DNA of 64,000 bases from Collinsella sp. TF08-11AT (GTDB taxonomy: Bacteria; Actinomycetota; Coriobacteriia; Coriobacteriales; Coriobacteriaceae): contig NZ_QSRL01000012.1 in assembly GCF_003437035.1 (NCBI RefSeq), forward strand, positions 385 through 64,384. Reading direction: 5' to 3'. The notes under the pieces were generated by a model. That model made no database searches. It was not told the origin of the DNA and saw only the letters and a list, made by a program, of their open reading frames with translations. The translations under genes and the position numbers were made by a program. This document shows positions 16,763-25,263 of this stretch, piece by piece (positions within the stretch are counted from its first letter, which is position 1; each line of letters opens with the position of its first letter).

Positions 16763-18973
16763 CTACTCGCTGTAGCGGGTGGCGATGGCAGCTTGTACCA
16801 TGCCGGCGCTCATGAGGTACGTCACCAGGAAGTAGCCACCGTATGCTGCCAGGAAGATTGCACAGGTGAGGCCCACGGTGCCGCCGATGCTCATATTTCC
16901 GAAAATGCTCACCAGCTCGATGATCACCTTAAGTGCCACAAAGGAGTGCGCCAGGCCCACTGCCAGCGGGAACAGGAAGAATACCGCTTGCTGCGCCATC
17001 ACCGAATGGCGGATCTGGCGGTCGTCGCAGCCGATCTGTGCCAGCACACGATAGCTGCGGCTGCCGTCGGCCACATTGGAGAGCTGCTGGATCGACAGTA
17101 TCTCCGCGCATGCAACGACCAATACAAAGCCGATGTAGATGGCTAGGTAGCTAATAAGACCGTTCATTTGCGCTGCTTGCGTGTACATCTCGGAGCGTGT
17201 GATGAAGGTTCCCCACACCCCCGGCTCTTTGCCGTCAACGAGCAGATTGTCGAGCAAAGTGTATTTAATGCTCTCGTCTGCCTCGGTCGTATCCATCCCC
17301 TGTTTGTAGTTAACGAGCAGGCTACTGGAATACGGCTGCAGATTAAGTTGGGACAACAGTTCGTCGGCAACGACGACGGTACCCGGATTACTGCCCATCG
17401 CCGAGTTGGCGATGGCCGCCGTATCTTCGTCCGACTTATCGGTTGCGGGCTTGAGCGTATGCCCGCCCAAGGTAAGGGCATGGCCGTCAGCCATATACTT
17501 GGTGTACAGCTCGACCAGCTCGCCGCCCATATCACACGTGAGCAGATACTGGTCGCGGCCAATGCTCACCGGCTCCTCGCCCATCATCTGACGCAGTTTG
17601 TTGTACTGGCTCGCCGGCGTCACAAACAGACCCATCGTATCGGCATTGCTACCCCCGAACGCCTTGGGAAGCTTTTCGCCCATGGTCTTGCACATCTCAC
17701 TTGGGGTCACCGAAGGATTCGAGCCGCCAAATGGGTAACTCAGATACGAATCGATCTGCACATGCTCACCGGCAACATCGGCGATATCGACCTTCTTGCC
17801 GGTCTCGTCGTTGTTGTCCGCCGACTTGCCCTTGCCGTGCCATGCAGGGTACAAATCGACCGTTGTATCGGCCAACACCATGCGATCGGCCTCAGACGGA
17901 TTGACATACCCTTTGTACCCTTTGTAGTAGTCGAGCGTATCGGGCGTGTAATAGACATACGTCTGAGACACGTCAACAGGGTTATAGCGCTCCAGGTTTT
18001 CATTCATCACGTTGGCAATTGACATACCGCACGTCACCGAGGTGATGGCCAAAAACAGGAGCATCGCGATGACGCCCATCGAAAAGCACACCGTATTAAC
18101 CTTCGCCGCAAGCTGGCGCACGGTAAACATGTTGAGGCCGCGCCAATACACGCCGCGCAGGCTCTGCAGCAGCTTGATGAGCATGCCCGAGAGTCCCCAG
18201 AACAGGGCAAAGGTGCCCACGGTAACCATAGCGGTCGTAATACCAAACTGGTTCATGGCCTCTTGCAGCTTGCTGTCCGTCGCGGTTAGCGGGAACCCAT
18301 CACGTAGCAGACGGTAATAGGCCACGCCCACCAGCACCGCGCCCACGACAAAGATGGCAATCGCTATCCAGGGGTTGCGTGTCTTGATGCTCTCGTTGCG
18401 ACGCTCGGCACCCATAAGCTCGATGAGTTTGGTGCGACGCACGGCGCGAAGGTTCAGCAGTAGCGTGAGCACAAACATTACGAGCATGCAGACAAGGGTC
18501 AGATTGAACGCATGCATCGAGAAAAAGAAGTGGAAATTGGCGATCTGTGTCTTAAAGAGCGAGGCCGTAAAGAACGTCATGAGCTGGGAGAGTCCCACAC
18601 CCAGCACAATGCCGGCGACAAAGGCCACCACCGAGACAATCACCGTCTCGAGCGCCATGATAGTGGCGACGCGCCCGCGCCCCATGCCGAGCACCTGGTA
18701 CAGGCCAAACTCCTTCTTGCGGCGTTTCATGATGAAGTTATTGGCATACACCATTAAAAAGGCCATGACACCGGCCAAAAAGTACGTCAGGTCGCCGAGC
18801 ATGCTGCCCATAACCTGCGCCAAGCCCTCTTCATCGATTCCGGCGATGTCGACCTGCATCGAGATGGTGTTAAAAGCATAGAAGACCGTGACGCCCAGGG
18901 TGAGCGTCAAAAGGTAGACGAGGTAGTCGCGGCCGGCGCGGCGGACGTTGCCCCAAGCGAGTTTACAGAGCAT
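16763..18973 (-). CDS. ABC transporter permease, FtsX/BceB-like
   Basis: A 736-aa membrane protein with two FtsX domains: paired hydrophobic segments in the first 380 residues and again near the C terminus, separated by an extracellular region of about 200 residues (from VSQTYVYYTPDTLDYYKGYK to the last transmembrane block). This layout matches BceB-type permeases that sense and remove cell-wall antibiotics. The ATG at 18973 is preceded by GAGGG and overlaps the end of the ATPase gene by 11 bp, so translation is probably coupled. No BceRS-type two-component system is in the window, so the drug specificity and control are unknown. Confidence 0.87.
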   Translation of the reverse strand: MLCKLAWGNVRRAGRDYLVYLLTLTLGVTVFYAFNTISMQVDIAGIDEEGLAQVMGSMLGDLTYFLAGVMAFLMVYANNFIMKRRKKEFGLYQVLGMGRGRVATIMALETVIVSVVAFVAGIVLGVGLSQLMTFFTASLFKTQIANFHFFFSMHAFNLTLVCMLVMFVLTLLLNLRAVRRTKLIELMGAERRNESIKTRNPWIAIAIFVVGAVLVGVAYYRLLRDGFPLTATDSKLQEAMNQFGITTAMVTVGTFALFWGLSGMLIKLLQSLRGVYWRGLNMFTVRQLAAKVNTVCFSMGVIAMLLFLAITSVTCGMSIANVMNENLERYNPVDVSQTYVYYTPDTLDYYKGYKGYVNPSEADRMVLADTTVDLYPAWHGKGKSADNNDETGKKVDIADVAGEHVQIDSYLSYPFGGSNPSVTPSEMCKTMGEKLPKAFGGSNADTMGLFVTPASQYNKLRQMMGEEPVSIGRDQYLLTCDMGGELVELYTKYMADGHALTLGGHTLKPATDKSDEDTAAIANSAMGSNPGTVVVADELLSQLNLQPYSSSLLVNYKQGMDTTEADESIKYTLLDNLLVDGKEPGVWGTFITRSEMYTQAAQMNGLISYLAIYIGFVLVVACAEILSIQQLSNVADGSRSYRVLAQIGCDDRQIRHSVMAQQAVFFLFPLAVGLAHSFVALKVIIELVSIFGNMSIGGTVGLTCAIFLAAYGGYFLVTYLMSAGMVQAAIATRYSE

Positions 18974-19748
18974 CGGAGCCCTCACCGCCCATCATGGCAA
19001 CGACCTCCATAATGCGGTCGAAGAACTCTCGGCGGTCGGTGTCGCCGCGGCGCAGCTCGGTGAAGATCTTGCCGTCGCGAATGAACAGCACACGGCTCGT
19101 GTAGCTGGCGGCAAAGCTGTCGTGCGTGACCATGAGCACGGTGGCGCGTAGGCGGCGGTTAAGGGCCTCCAGGCTCTCGAGCAGCAGGCGAGCGCTCTTG
19201 GAATCGAGGGCGCCGGTGGGCTCGTCGGCCATGATCATGGTGGGGTCGGTAACGAGCGCGCGAGCCGCGGCAACGCGCTGCTGCTGACCGCCGGACATCT
19301 GGTAGGGATACTTGTCGAGCACCTGACTGATAGACAGACGCGCGGCTACATCCTGCACGCGGGTCGAAATTTCGGCCGAGTTTGTGCGGGCGATGGTGAG
19401 CGGCAGGGCAATGTTCTCGCGTGCCGTGAGCGTATCGAGCAGGTTGGAGTCCTGGAAGATAAAGCCGAGCTCCTCGCGGCGGAACTGCGAAAGCTTGGCC
19501 TGTTTCATGCGCGTCACATCCTGGCCGTTGATGCGAATGGTGCCACTCGTGGCGCTATCGATGGTCGACACGCAGTTGAGCAACGTCGACTTGCCCGAGC
19601 CCGAGGCGCCCATGATGCCGACGAATTCGCCGCGGTTGACGGTAAAGCTGACATCGTTGAGCGCGCGGGTCACGTTGCCCAGCGCTCCATATACCTTTTC
19701 GAGATGCGCGACCTCCAGTACCGGGGTCGCCGTTTGCGTGGTTTGCAT
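18963..19748 (-). CDS. ABC transporter ATP-binding protein (BceA-like)
   Basis: A 261-aa ATPase of the MacB/LolD/BceA group. Walker A is GASGSGKST near residue 40, the signature YQMSGGQQQR near residue 147, Walker B MIMADEPTGALD and the switch histidine MVTHD follow. It energises the FtsX-type permease encoded immediately downstream. The start at 19748 follows AAAGGA. An inverted repeat at 19824-19857 lies between this gene and the divergent NUDIX-Vsr gene and is the only visible control element. Confidence 0.93.
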   Translation of the reverse strand: MQTTQTATPVLEVAHLEKVYGALGNVTRALNDVSFTVNRGEFVGIMGASGSGKSTLLNCVSTIDSATSGTIRINGQDVTRMKQAKLSQFRREELGFIFQDSNLLDTLTARENIALPLTIARTNSAEISTRVQDVAARLSISQVLDKYPYQMSGGQQQRVAAARALVTDPTMIMADEPTGALDSKSARLLLESLEALNRRLRATVLMVTHDSFAASYTSRVLFIRDGKIFTELRRGDTDRREFFDRIMEVVAMMGGEGSDAL

Positions 19749-19823
19749 ACCGAGTCCTTTCTTGCGATTAGTCTACGGCATCTATAGTCGCAAGGAGCCG
19801 AGTCGGCTACCATCGATATGGCT

Positions 19824-19857
19824 TACGCTTGCCTTACCGTTGCGTAAGGTAAGCGTA
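19824..19857. promoter_or_regulatory. 14-bp inverted repeat, operator candidate
   Basis: TACGCTTGCCTTAC (19824-19837) and GTAAGGTAAGCGTA (19844-19857) pair with one G-T mismatch around CGTTGC. It sits in the divergent gap between the ABC operon and the NUDIX-Vsr gene. Dyads of this form are bound by MerR or TetR regulators, but no such gene is adjacent. Confidence 0.6.
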
Positions 19858-19892
19858 GTCTGCCATGTGTTGATGTTGAGAGAGGGCTCCTG

Positions 19893-20879
19893 TTGAAGAC
19901 TGTTCATGTTGCCGCTGGGATCATTCGCAAGGAAGGATCTGACGAGCTGCTTGCCGTGCAGCGCGGCTACGGCAGCATGCAGGGACTATGGGAGTTCCCG
20001 GGCGGCAAACTTCTGCGCGGCGAGACACCCGAAGACGCCGTGCGCCGCGAGCTTATGGAAGAGCTACAGGTAAAAGTCACCAACCTGCGTGATTTCTACA
20101 CCGTTGAGCATGACTACCCCGATTTTCATCTCTCCATGGAGTGTTACTACTGCTCGCTCGCCGATGAATCCGATGAGCCCCAGAAACACGACCGCCAGCT
20201 TGATATCCGCTGGATTCCACGCACCTCGCTTGCCACGGTGGAATGGATGCCCGCCGACAAGGGGCTCATTGATGCTCTGATTGAGTTAAAGGAAGATCGG
20301 CTTGAGGCAAGCTCCGCCGATGACACCGCGCCCAACACAACCGACAAACCCGCCACCAAACCCAAGCGCGCACCTAAACGCCGCAGCAAAAAGCGTCCCA
20401 AGCCCGGTCTGCTCGACGGCATCGATACCTCGGACCTCTCCGCTGACGAGCGCGAACTGGTCCGCCGTCGCGCCGCCATCAAAAAGTCCATGAAGGGCAA
20501 CAAGCGCGCCAACACCAAGCCCGAGCTGCTCGTACGTCAGCGCCTACGGGCCGCGGGCCTTACGGGCTATCGTTTGGAATGGAAGGTACCCGGCAAGCCC
20601 GACATCGCCTTCCCCGGCCGCAAGATCGCCATCTTCGTCAACGGTTGCTTTTGGCACCGCTGCCCCAAGTGCAACCCAAGCCAGCCCAAGCGCAACGTTG
20701 AGTTTTGGGAGGCAAAGTTCCGTCGCAACGTCGAGCGCGACCGTGCTGCTGTGGCAGCGCTCACTCAAATGGGCTGGACGCCCATAACCATCTGGGAATG
20801 CGAACTCAAAAAAGACCGCATCGACGCCACGATGGAAAAGGTCATCGAGCAGGTGCGCGCCACAGAGCCGCAGCGCTAA
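19893..20879 (+). CDS. NUDIX hydrolase - Vsr-type mismatch endonuclease fusion
   Basis: A 328-aa protein with two domains in one frame. Residues 1-135 form a MutT-like NUDIX domain with GGKLLRGETPEDAVRRELME followed by EEL, the Nudix box. A basic, proline-rich linker (KPKRAPKRRSKKRPKPG) follows at about 148-172. Residues 195-325 match very-short-patch repair endonucleases: KPDIAFP with the catalytic aspartate, GCFWHRCPKC with zinc ligands and histidine, FWEAKFRRNVERDR and TIWECEL. A TTG at 19893 after GAGAGAGGG is the likely start. NUDIX removes damaged nucleotides and Vsr nicks T:G mismatches, so a combined repair role is inferred. No Dcm-type methylase is nearby. Confidence 0.88.
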   Translation: MKTVHVAAGIIRKEGSDELLAVQRGYGSMQGLWEFPGGKLLRGETPEDAVRRELMEELQVKVTNLRDFYTVEHDYPDFHLSMECYYCSLADESDEPQKHDRQLDIRWIPRTSLATVEWMPADKGLIDALIELKEDRLEASSADDTAPNTTDKPATKPKRAPKRRSKKRPKPGLLDGIDTSDLSADERELVRRRAAIKKSMKGNKRANTKPELLVRQRLRAAGLTGYRLEWKVPGKPDIAFPGRKIAIFVNGCFWHRCPKCNPSQPKRNVEFWEAKFRRNVERDRAAVAALTQMGWTPITIWECELKKDRIDATMEKVIEQVRATEPQR

Positions 20880-21132
20880 CAGCGAGCATTCACACGCTAC
20901 GCACGTCCGCGCCACATCCACGTCACAAACCTTAGAAAGCCCTTAAGCTCAAAACCTTTCAAGAATGTTACTCGATACCTCTGACCTGCAGCTTCATCGT
21001 AACACCAAACCAGGTTAAGCCTTTCTTTAGCGCTTCTTTGCGGCAGCCGCGGCATAATGTAGCCAGCGCACGGGACCTAGCAGCAAACCCCGAGCGCATC
21101 CTTTTGGTGGATATCGAGGAGGCCGCAAAAGC

Positions 21133-21342
21133 ATGCATTCTTCCAATGACGCAGCACAGCAGCCATCCCTAAAACATGCAAACCTTTTCTCCTTCCCCCC
21201 GACACAGAGAAACGGCCTCCTCGACTCCCCCACCACAAAAACCAAGCGCTCAGCCGATCAGAGCCTCAACTTACGAGCATCCTTCGAAAAGCTCCAAGCA
21301 TCCCTAGACAAGGCGTTCCCCGAACAGGCAAGAGCAATCTAA
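21133..21342 (+). CDS. Small hypothetical protein (69 aa)
   Basis: A 69-residue frame starting at an ATG with GAGGAGG ten or eleven bases upstream. It is polar and rich in Ser, Gln and Lys, with a C-terminal helix (LRASFEKLQASLDKAF). No family is recognised. It ends 25 bp before the AraC gene and could be a leader peptide or an unrelated small gene. The ribosome binding site is the main support. Confidence 0.4.
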   Translation: MHSSNDAAQQPSLKHANLFSFPPTQRNGLLDSPTTKTKRSADQSLNLRASFEKLQASLDKAFPEQARAI

Positions 21343-21367
21343 GCCCATCGCGCTTTATACTGATGCC

Positions 21368-22306
21368 ATGCGAAACATGGATCACATAGAATTGCACCGC
21401 GGAGGACGCGAGGAAGCGTTTCCCGAGACCGCCGAAGACTGGCCCTATATTGCCGAACGCGCAGAATTCGCTCGCTATCCGGGCAATTCCGTCCCCTGGC
21501 ACTGGCATTCCGAAGTTGAGCTTTTCTACATGGAGCAGGGAGCGATTGACTATCGAACGCACGCGGCTCATGAGCACGTACGCTTTGAGGAAGGGTCCGC
21601 CGGCTTTATCAACGGCGGCGTTTTGCACAGCACGCTGCAATCACCCAATTCGGCGCCAGCCATTCAAATGCTGCATATCTTTCAGCCGTCGATGCTCGGC
21701 GATCCCGCGGGACGTCTCCAAAAGCGCTACATCAACCCATTGCTTCAATGTCGAGGCGTCGATGTGCTCAAATGGTCGCCCACCAATCCCGACGATATGC
21801 CCTTTATCGATTTGCTGAAAAGCTCCTTTAGCCACGACCTTCAACGGCCGCAGAACGAGATGGCGCTTCGAAATAACTTGTCAGGGCTCTGGATTCAGAT
21901 TTACGCCAAGGCCGAACCGCTCTTTTCCTCCGACAACGCCTCTTGGATGACCAGCCGCGACGTACAGTTCAAGGCAATCCTGGACTTTATCCGCGCAAAC
22001 TATGCAGCCGCTGTAGATGTGCCCCAGATGGCATCTGCAGCCGGCGTAAGCGAAAGAGAGTGTTACCGCATTATCGAAGCTTGCGCAGGAACGACCCCGG
22101 CGGCATATCTGCGCGCATACCGCGTAAACCGTGCTTGCGAACTTTTGGCACACACCACGCGAACGGTCCAGACAGTCGCGCGCCAATGCGGCTTTGCGAC
22201 AGCAAGCCATCTTGGCCAGGTATTTAAAGAACAAATGGGATGCACTCCTTCGAGCTATCGAGCAGCGAGGCAGAATCTCGATAGTACCAGGCAGAAATCC
22301 CGCTAG
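21368..22306 (+). CDS. AraC-family transcriptional regulator
   Basis: A 312-aa protein with an N-terminal cupin (WHWHSEVELFYMEQG at about residues 38-52) and a C-terminal double helix-turn-helix (VPQMASAAGVSERECYRII, then RTVQTVARQCGFATASHLGQ). Such proteins bind a sugar or similar ligand and activate nearby genes. The first ATG at 21368 is only seven bases after TATACT and has no ribosome binding site, so the transcript may be leaderless; the ATG at 21377 is an alternative. The HAD gene follows 56 bp downstream on the same strand. Confidence 0.87.
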   Translation: MRNMDHIELHRGGREEAFPETAEDWPYIAERAEFARYPGNSVPWHWHSEVELFYMEQGAIDYRTHAAHEHVRFEEGSAGFINGGVLHSTLQSPNSAPAIQMLHIFQPSMLGDPAGRLQKRYINPLLQCRGVDVLKWSPTNPDDMPFIDLLKSSFSHDLQRPQNEMALRNNLSGLWIQIYAKAEPLFSSDNASWMTSRDVQFKAILDFIRANYAAAVDVPQMASAAGVSERECYRIIEACAGTTPAAYLRAYRVNRACELLAHTTRTVQTVARQCGFATASHLGQVFKEQMGCTPSSYRAARQNLDSTRQKSR

Positions 22307-22362
22307 CCCTTCTTCTGTCACTGCATCAAACTTGCAGGCAAACAACAGAGAGGAGCAATCAT

Positions 22363-22986
22363 ATGAAGCACTTTGACCATATCGTATTTGACGTTGATGG
22401 GACATTGGCAGATACAGAAGAAAGCGTTCTATCATCGCTTGTCCAGATTGTCCAAGAAGAGACCGGCAAAACGCTCCCCCGACACGAGCTTGAATTTGCC
22501 CCCGGCATACCCGGCAAGGATGCCCTTGAGAAACTTGGAATCTACTCGCAGGCAACGTTGAATCGCTGGTGCCAAGTTGCTGCCAGTTTTAAAAGCACCA
22601 TCAGCGTGTTTCCAGGCTTGCTTGAAGTCATCGCAACACTCGCCAACAACGGCTGCAAACTTGGCATCGTCTCCTCACGTGCGCGCGACGAATACACAGA
22701 CGAAATTGCACCCCTTGGCTTCGATAAGTTTTTTGAACACATCATCCTTGTCGAAGACACAACCGAGCACAAGCCTTCGCCCGCACCCATGCTCGAATAT
22801 CTCCGACGTACGGGCGCGAATCCTGGCAACGTCGTCTACGTTGGCGACACCGTCTACGACGAACAATGCGCAACTTCAGCAGGGGTCAGTTTTGCCAGAG
22901 CAGCATGGGGATCACACCAAGACATCCCAAACGCCACCTACAACCTCAAAACCCCCAACGACCTGCTAACCCTAACAACCAAGTAA
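22363..22986 (+). CDS. HAD-superfamily phosphatase (phosphoglycolate phosphatase-like)
   Basis: A 207-aa haloacid dehalogenase hydrolase. Motif I is VFDVDGTLADTEE at residues 8-20, motif II LGIVSSR near residue 105, the lysine motif EHKPSPAP near residue 139 and motif III YVGDTVYDEQ near residue 160. An alpha-helical cap lies between motifs I and II. Substrates of this subgroup are small sugar phosphates or phosphoglycolate; which one is unknown. GAGAGGAG precedes the ATG. It is probably co-transcribed with the AraC gene and is convergent with the aldolase. Confidence 0.85.
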   Translation: MKHFDHIVFDVDGTLADTEESVLSSLVQIVQEETGKTLPRHELEFAPGIPGKDALEKLGIYSQATLNRWCQVAASFKSTISVFPGLLEVIATLANNGCKLGIVSSRARDEYTDEIAPLGFDKFFEHIILVEDTTEHKPSPAPMLEYLRRTGANPGNVVYVGDTVYDEQCATSAGVSFARAAWGSHQDIPNATYNLKTPNDLLTLTTK

Positions 22987-23049
22987 CCCCCGCGCCCCAC
23001 CCTTTCAGCCCCAACGCCACAAGGGCGACGACCTCGAGTAGGTCAACCT

Positions 23050-23174
23050 GGGAGGGACGAGGGCTTAGTTCCCCAATCTTTCCGCAGGGGGCAAAAAGCC
23101 TCGCCGCACGAAGTGCGCAGCGAGGCTTTTTGCATGCCCGAGGACGATTGGGGAACTAAGCCCTCGTCCCTCCC
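23050..23174. terminator. 29-bp inverted repeat enclosing a bidirectional terminator
   Basis: Bases 23050-23078 and 23146-23174 are perfect 29-bp reverse complements. Inside, GCAAAAAGCCTCGC (23091-23104) pairs with GCGAGGCTTTTTGC (23120-23133), and CGCAC pairs with GTGCG at the tip (23105-23117). The inner hairpin, with an A-run before and a T-run after, is a good terminator in both directions for the convergent HAD and aldolase genes. The outer arms are far longer than a terminator needs. Confidence 0.75.
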
Positions 23175-23207
23175 CGGGATCTATTTTGAGTCGGAGTACC
23201 CTTGCTG

Positions 23208-24065
23208 TTACTCTGCTTTGCCCACAGAGTTGAGGTTGGTCATGCGGATCTTAACCAGCTCAGTGATCTCACGCATACCCTCCTTGGCCGGCTTCTTGGG
23301 ATCGAAGCAGGCGGGGTTCTCGGCCATGTAGGCCATGAAGCCCTTGGTGTAGGCCTGACGCAGCTCGGTGGCGTAGTTAACCTTGCAGATGCCGTTCTTC
23401 ACGGCCTCGGCAACCTGCTCATCGGGCACACCGGAGGTACCGTGCAGAACCAGCGGCACGTCGACGGCGTCGCGGATGGCCTTGACCACGGACTGCTCGA
23501 TGTGAGGATCGCTCGTGTACACGCCGTGGCTGGTGCCAACGCCAATGGCCAGCGAGGTGCAGCCGGTGCGCTCGACGAACTCCTTGGCCTCGGCCGGATC
23601 GGTGTAGGGGCTCTCGCCCTCAACCGCGGGACCGTCGTCCTCCTTGCCGCCAACCTTGCCGAGCTCGGCCTCGACGGGCACACCCATGGCGCGGCCAGCG
23701 TCGGCGACCGACTTGGTCAGGGCGATGTTGTCCTCGAAGGACTCGTGCGAACCGTCGATCATGACGGAGGTGTAGCCAGTGCGGAAAGCCTGCATGCAGC
23801 GGTCATAGCCATCGCCGTGGTCGAGGTGCAGAGCGACGGGCACGGAAGCGCGCTCGGCAGCAGCCTTGACCATGCCGTAGAAGTAATCCAGGCCAGCGGT
23901 CTTGATGGTGCCCGGGGTGGTCTGCATGATGACGGGGGACTTGGTCTCCTCGGCGGCAGCCAGAACGGCCATAACAAACTCGAGGTTCTCGACGTTGAAA
24001 GCGCCAACGGCGTAGTGGCCGGCCTGAGCGTCCTTGAGCATCTTTTCGGTGGTAACAAGTGCCAT
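23208..24065 (-). CDS. Class II ketose-bisphosphate aldolase (tagatose/fructose type)
   Basis: A 285-aa zinc-dependent aldolase of the GatY/KbaY/FbaA family, with LHLDHGD (zinc ligands) near residue 83, DGSHESFEDNI, EAELGKVGGKED, VGTSHGVY and LHGTSGVP. Length and motifs are closest to the tagatose-1,6-bisphosphate branch, which suits the lac and aga pathways in this window: the product of LacC would be cleaved to dihydroxyacetone phosphate and glyceraldehyde-3-phosphate. A glycolytic fructose-bisphosphate role is not excluded. The ATG at 24065 follows AGAGGAG. It is divergent from a DeoR regulator, a common arrangement for aldolases of this group. Confidence 0.85.
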   Translation of the reverse strand: MALVTTEKMLKDAQAGHYAVGAFNVENLEFVMAVLAAAEETKSPVIMQTTPGTIKTAGLDYFYGMVKAAAERASVPVALHLDHGDGYDRCMQAFRTGYTSVMIDGSHESFEDNIALTKSVADAGRAMGVPVEAELGKVGGKEDDGPAVEGESPYTDPAEAKEFVERTGCTSLAIGVGTSHGVYTSDPHIEQSVVKAIRDAVDVPLVLHGTSGVPDEQVAEAVKNGICKVNYATELRQAYTKGFMAYMAENPACFDPKKPAKEGMREITELVKIRMTNLNSVGKAE

Positions 24066-24400
24066 GAGCGTTTGCTCCTCTCCCTCGCCCGCATCTGGAC
24101 ATCGGGCGTACGTGTCCGCAAGGCGTTTTACCTTGCGTTTTGCTTCGCTCATTGTATGAAATTCAGCGGCTCTGCACGTGCGAGATATTGAGCCCATGCA
24201 GGTCAATACAGTCGTTTTTGAAAAGTAAACGGAAGGAATTGGAGCTGAGTGGGCGTGTTCGATATTGAATTTTGGGCGTTCAGCGTCTTTCTTTTATAGA
24301 AAAAGTAAGTAATCGAAAGGCGTTTTCTTACTTAAAAAGAAAATGAACGAAAATGGACTCAACACAATTCCTGCAAATTTAGGTTGAGGATGGAGCAGCT
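24066..24400. promoter_or_regulatory. Divergent control region aldolase / DeoR
   Basis: No gene is seen. AAGTAAG (24303-24309) and CTTACTT (24327-24333) form a dyad with a 17-base spacer about 70 bp before the DeoR start. This is a candidate operator for the DeoR protein. The surrounding DNA is AT-rich, as expected for promoters. Confidence 0.4.
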
Positions 24401-25204
24401 ATGGCCCACGCAACAACCCGGGCTTTCGCCGATGAGCGCCGCGCCGCCATCATGGAAATGCTCGAGCATAACGCCTCCGTTCAGGTGGCAGACATCGCCC
24501 AAACCTTTGGCGTGTCCTCCGTCACCGCCCGTGCCGACCTGGACGCCCTCGCGGAGTCCGGCAAGCTGCGCCGCACACATGGCGGCGCTGTGTCGCTCCA
24601 CAAACGCCTAACCGTCTCCACGCAGGATCGCCGCATCAATGTCAACGTCGCCGCCAAGCAGGCCATCGCGCAAAGCGCCATCGAACTCGTCAGTGACGGC
24701 GACACGTTGCTCGTCGACTCGGGCACCACGGCGCTCGAGTTCGTCCGGCTCCTCGATCAGCGCGACGGTATCACCGTCATCACGGCCGACATTACCATTG
24801 CCGATTACATCGACGAGAGCATGCCCTCAGTCGATGTCGTCATGCCGGGCGGGGCGCTGCGCAAAGGCCATCGTTATCTGTACGGACCGCTCACTATGCA
24901 GGCGCTCCAAATGGTCCACGCCGATCTTGCCGTCATGTGCCCTGGAGCTTTTGTTCCCGGCTGCGGCTTTACGACCGACTTTCCGCAGATGGCCGAGACC
25001 AAAGCGGCTATGGTCGGTGCCGCCCGTCAAAGCGTCGCCCTTATGGACGCCAGCAAGGTTAACGGACGCGGCATGTACCGCTTTGCCGAGCTGACCGATG
25101 TCGACACCATCGTGATGGACCGTGATCCCGATGGCGCCGTCGCCACCTCAATCGCCGAGATCGTCGACAACGCCCGCCCAAATCTCCTCATCGCCGGCGC
25201 TTAA
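24401..25204 (+). CDS. DeoR-family transcriptional regulator
   Basis: A 267-aa regulator with an N-terminal DeoR winged helix (ERRAAIMEMLEHNASVQVAD, then SVTARADLDALAESGKL) and a C-terminal sugar-phosphate sensor domain (DEO sensor: LVDSGTTALEFVRLL near residue 106, MPGGALRK near residue 147). DeoR repressors respond to phosphorylated sugars. Its divergence from the ketose-bisphosphate aldolase suggests that gene is a target. It ends just before a symmetrical terminator shared with the flavodiiron gene. Confidence 0.88.
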   Translation: MAHATTRAFADERRAAIMEMLEHNASVQVADIAQTFGVSSVTARADLDALAESGKLRRTHGGAVSLHKRLTVSTQDRRINVNVAAKQAIAQSAIELVSDGDTLLVDSGTTALEFVRLLDQRDGITVITADITIADYIDESMPSVDVVMPGGALRKGHRYLYGPLTMQALQMVHADLAVMCPGAFVPGCGFTTDFPQMAETKAAMVGAARQSVALMDASKVNGRGMYRFAELTDVDTIVMDRDPDGAVATSIAEIVDNARPNLLIAGA

Positions 25205-25209
25205 ACAAA

Positions 25210-25240
25210 AACCACCACAAAGGTCTCCTTTGTGGTGGTT
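25210..25240. terminator. Bidirectional terminator between deoR and the flavodiiron gene
   Basis: AACCACCACAAAGG (25210-25223) pairs perfectly with CCTTTGTGGTGGTT (25227-25240) around TCT, with an A-rich run on the left. It fits termination of both convergent genes. Confidence 0.85.
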
Positions 25241-25263
25241 GAGCATCAGAAGTGAATGTGTCG

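Noticed and set aside
16763..19748. Complete Bce-type resistance module
   Set aside because: Only the ATPase and permease are present; no adjacent histidine kinase or response regulator was found, so the full module is not claimed.
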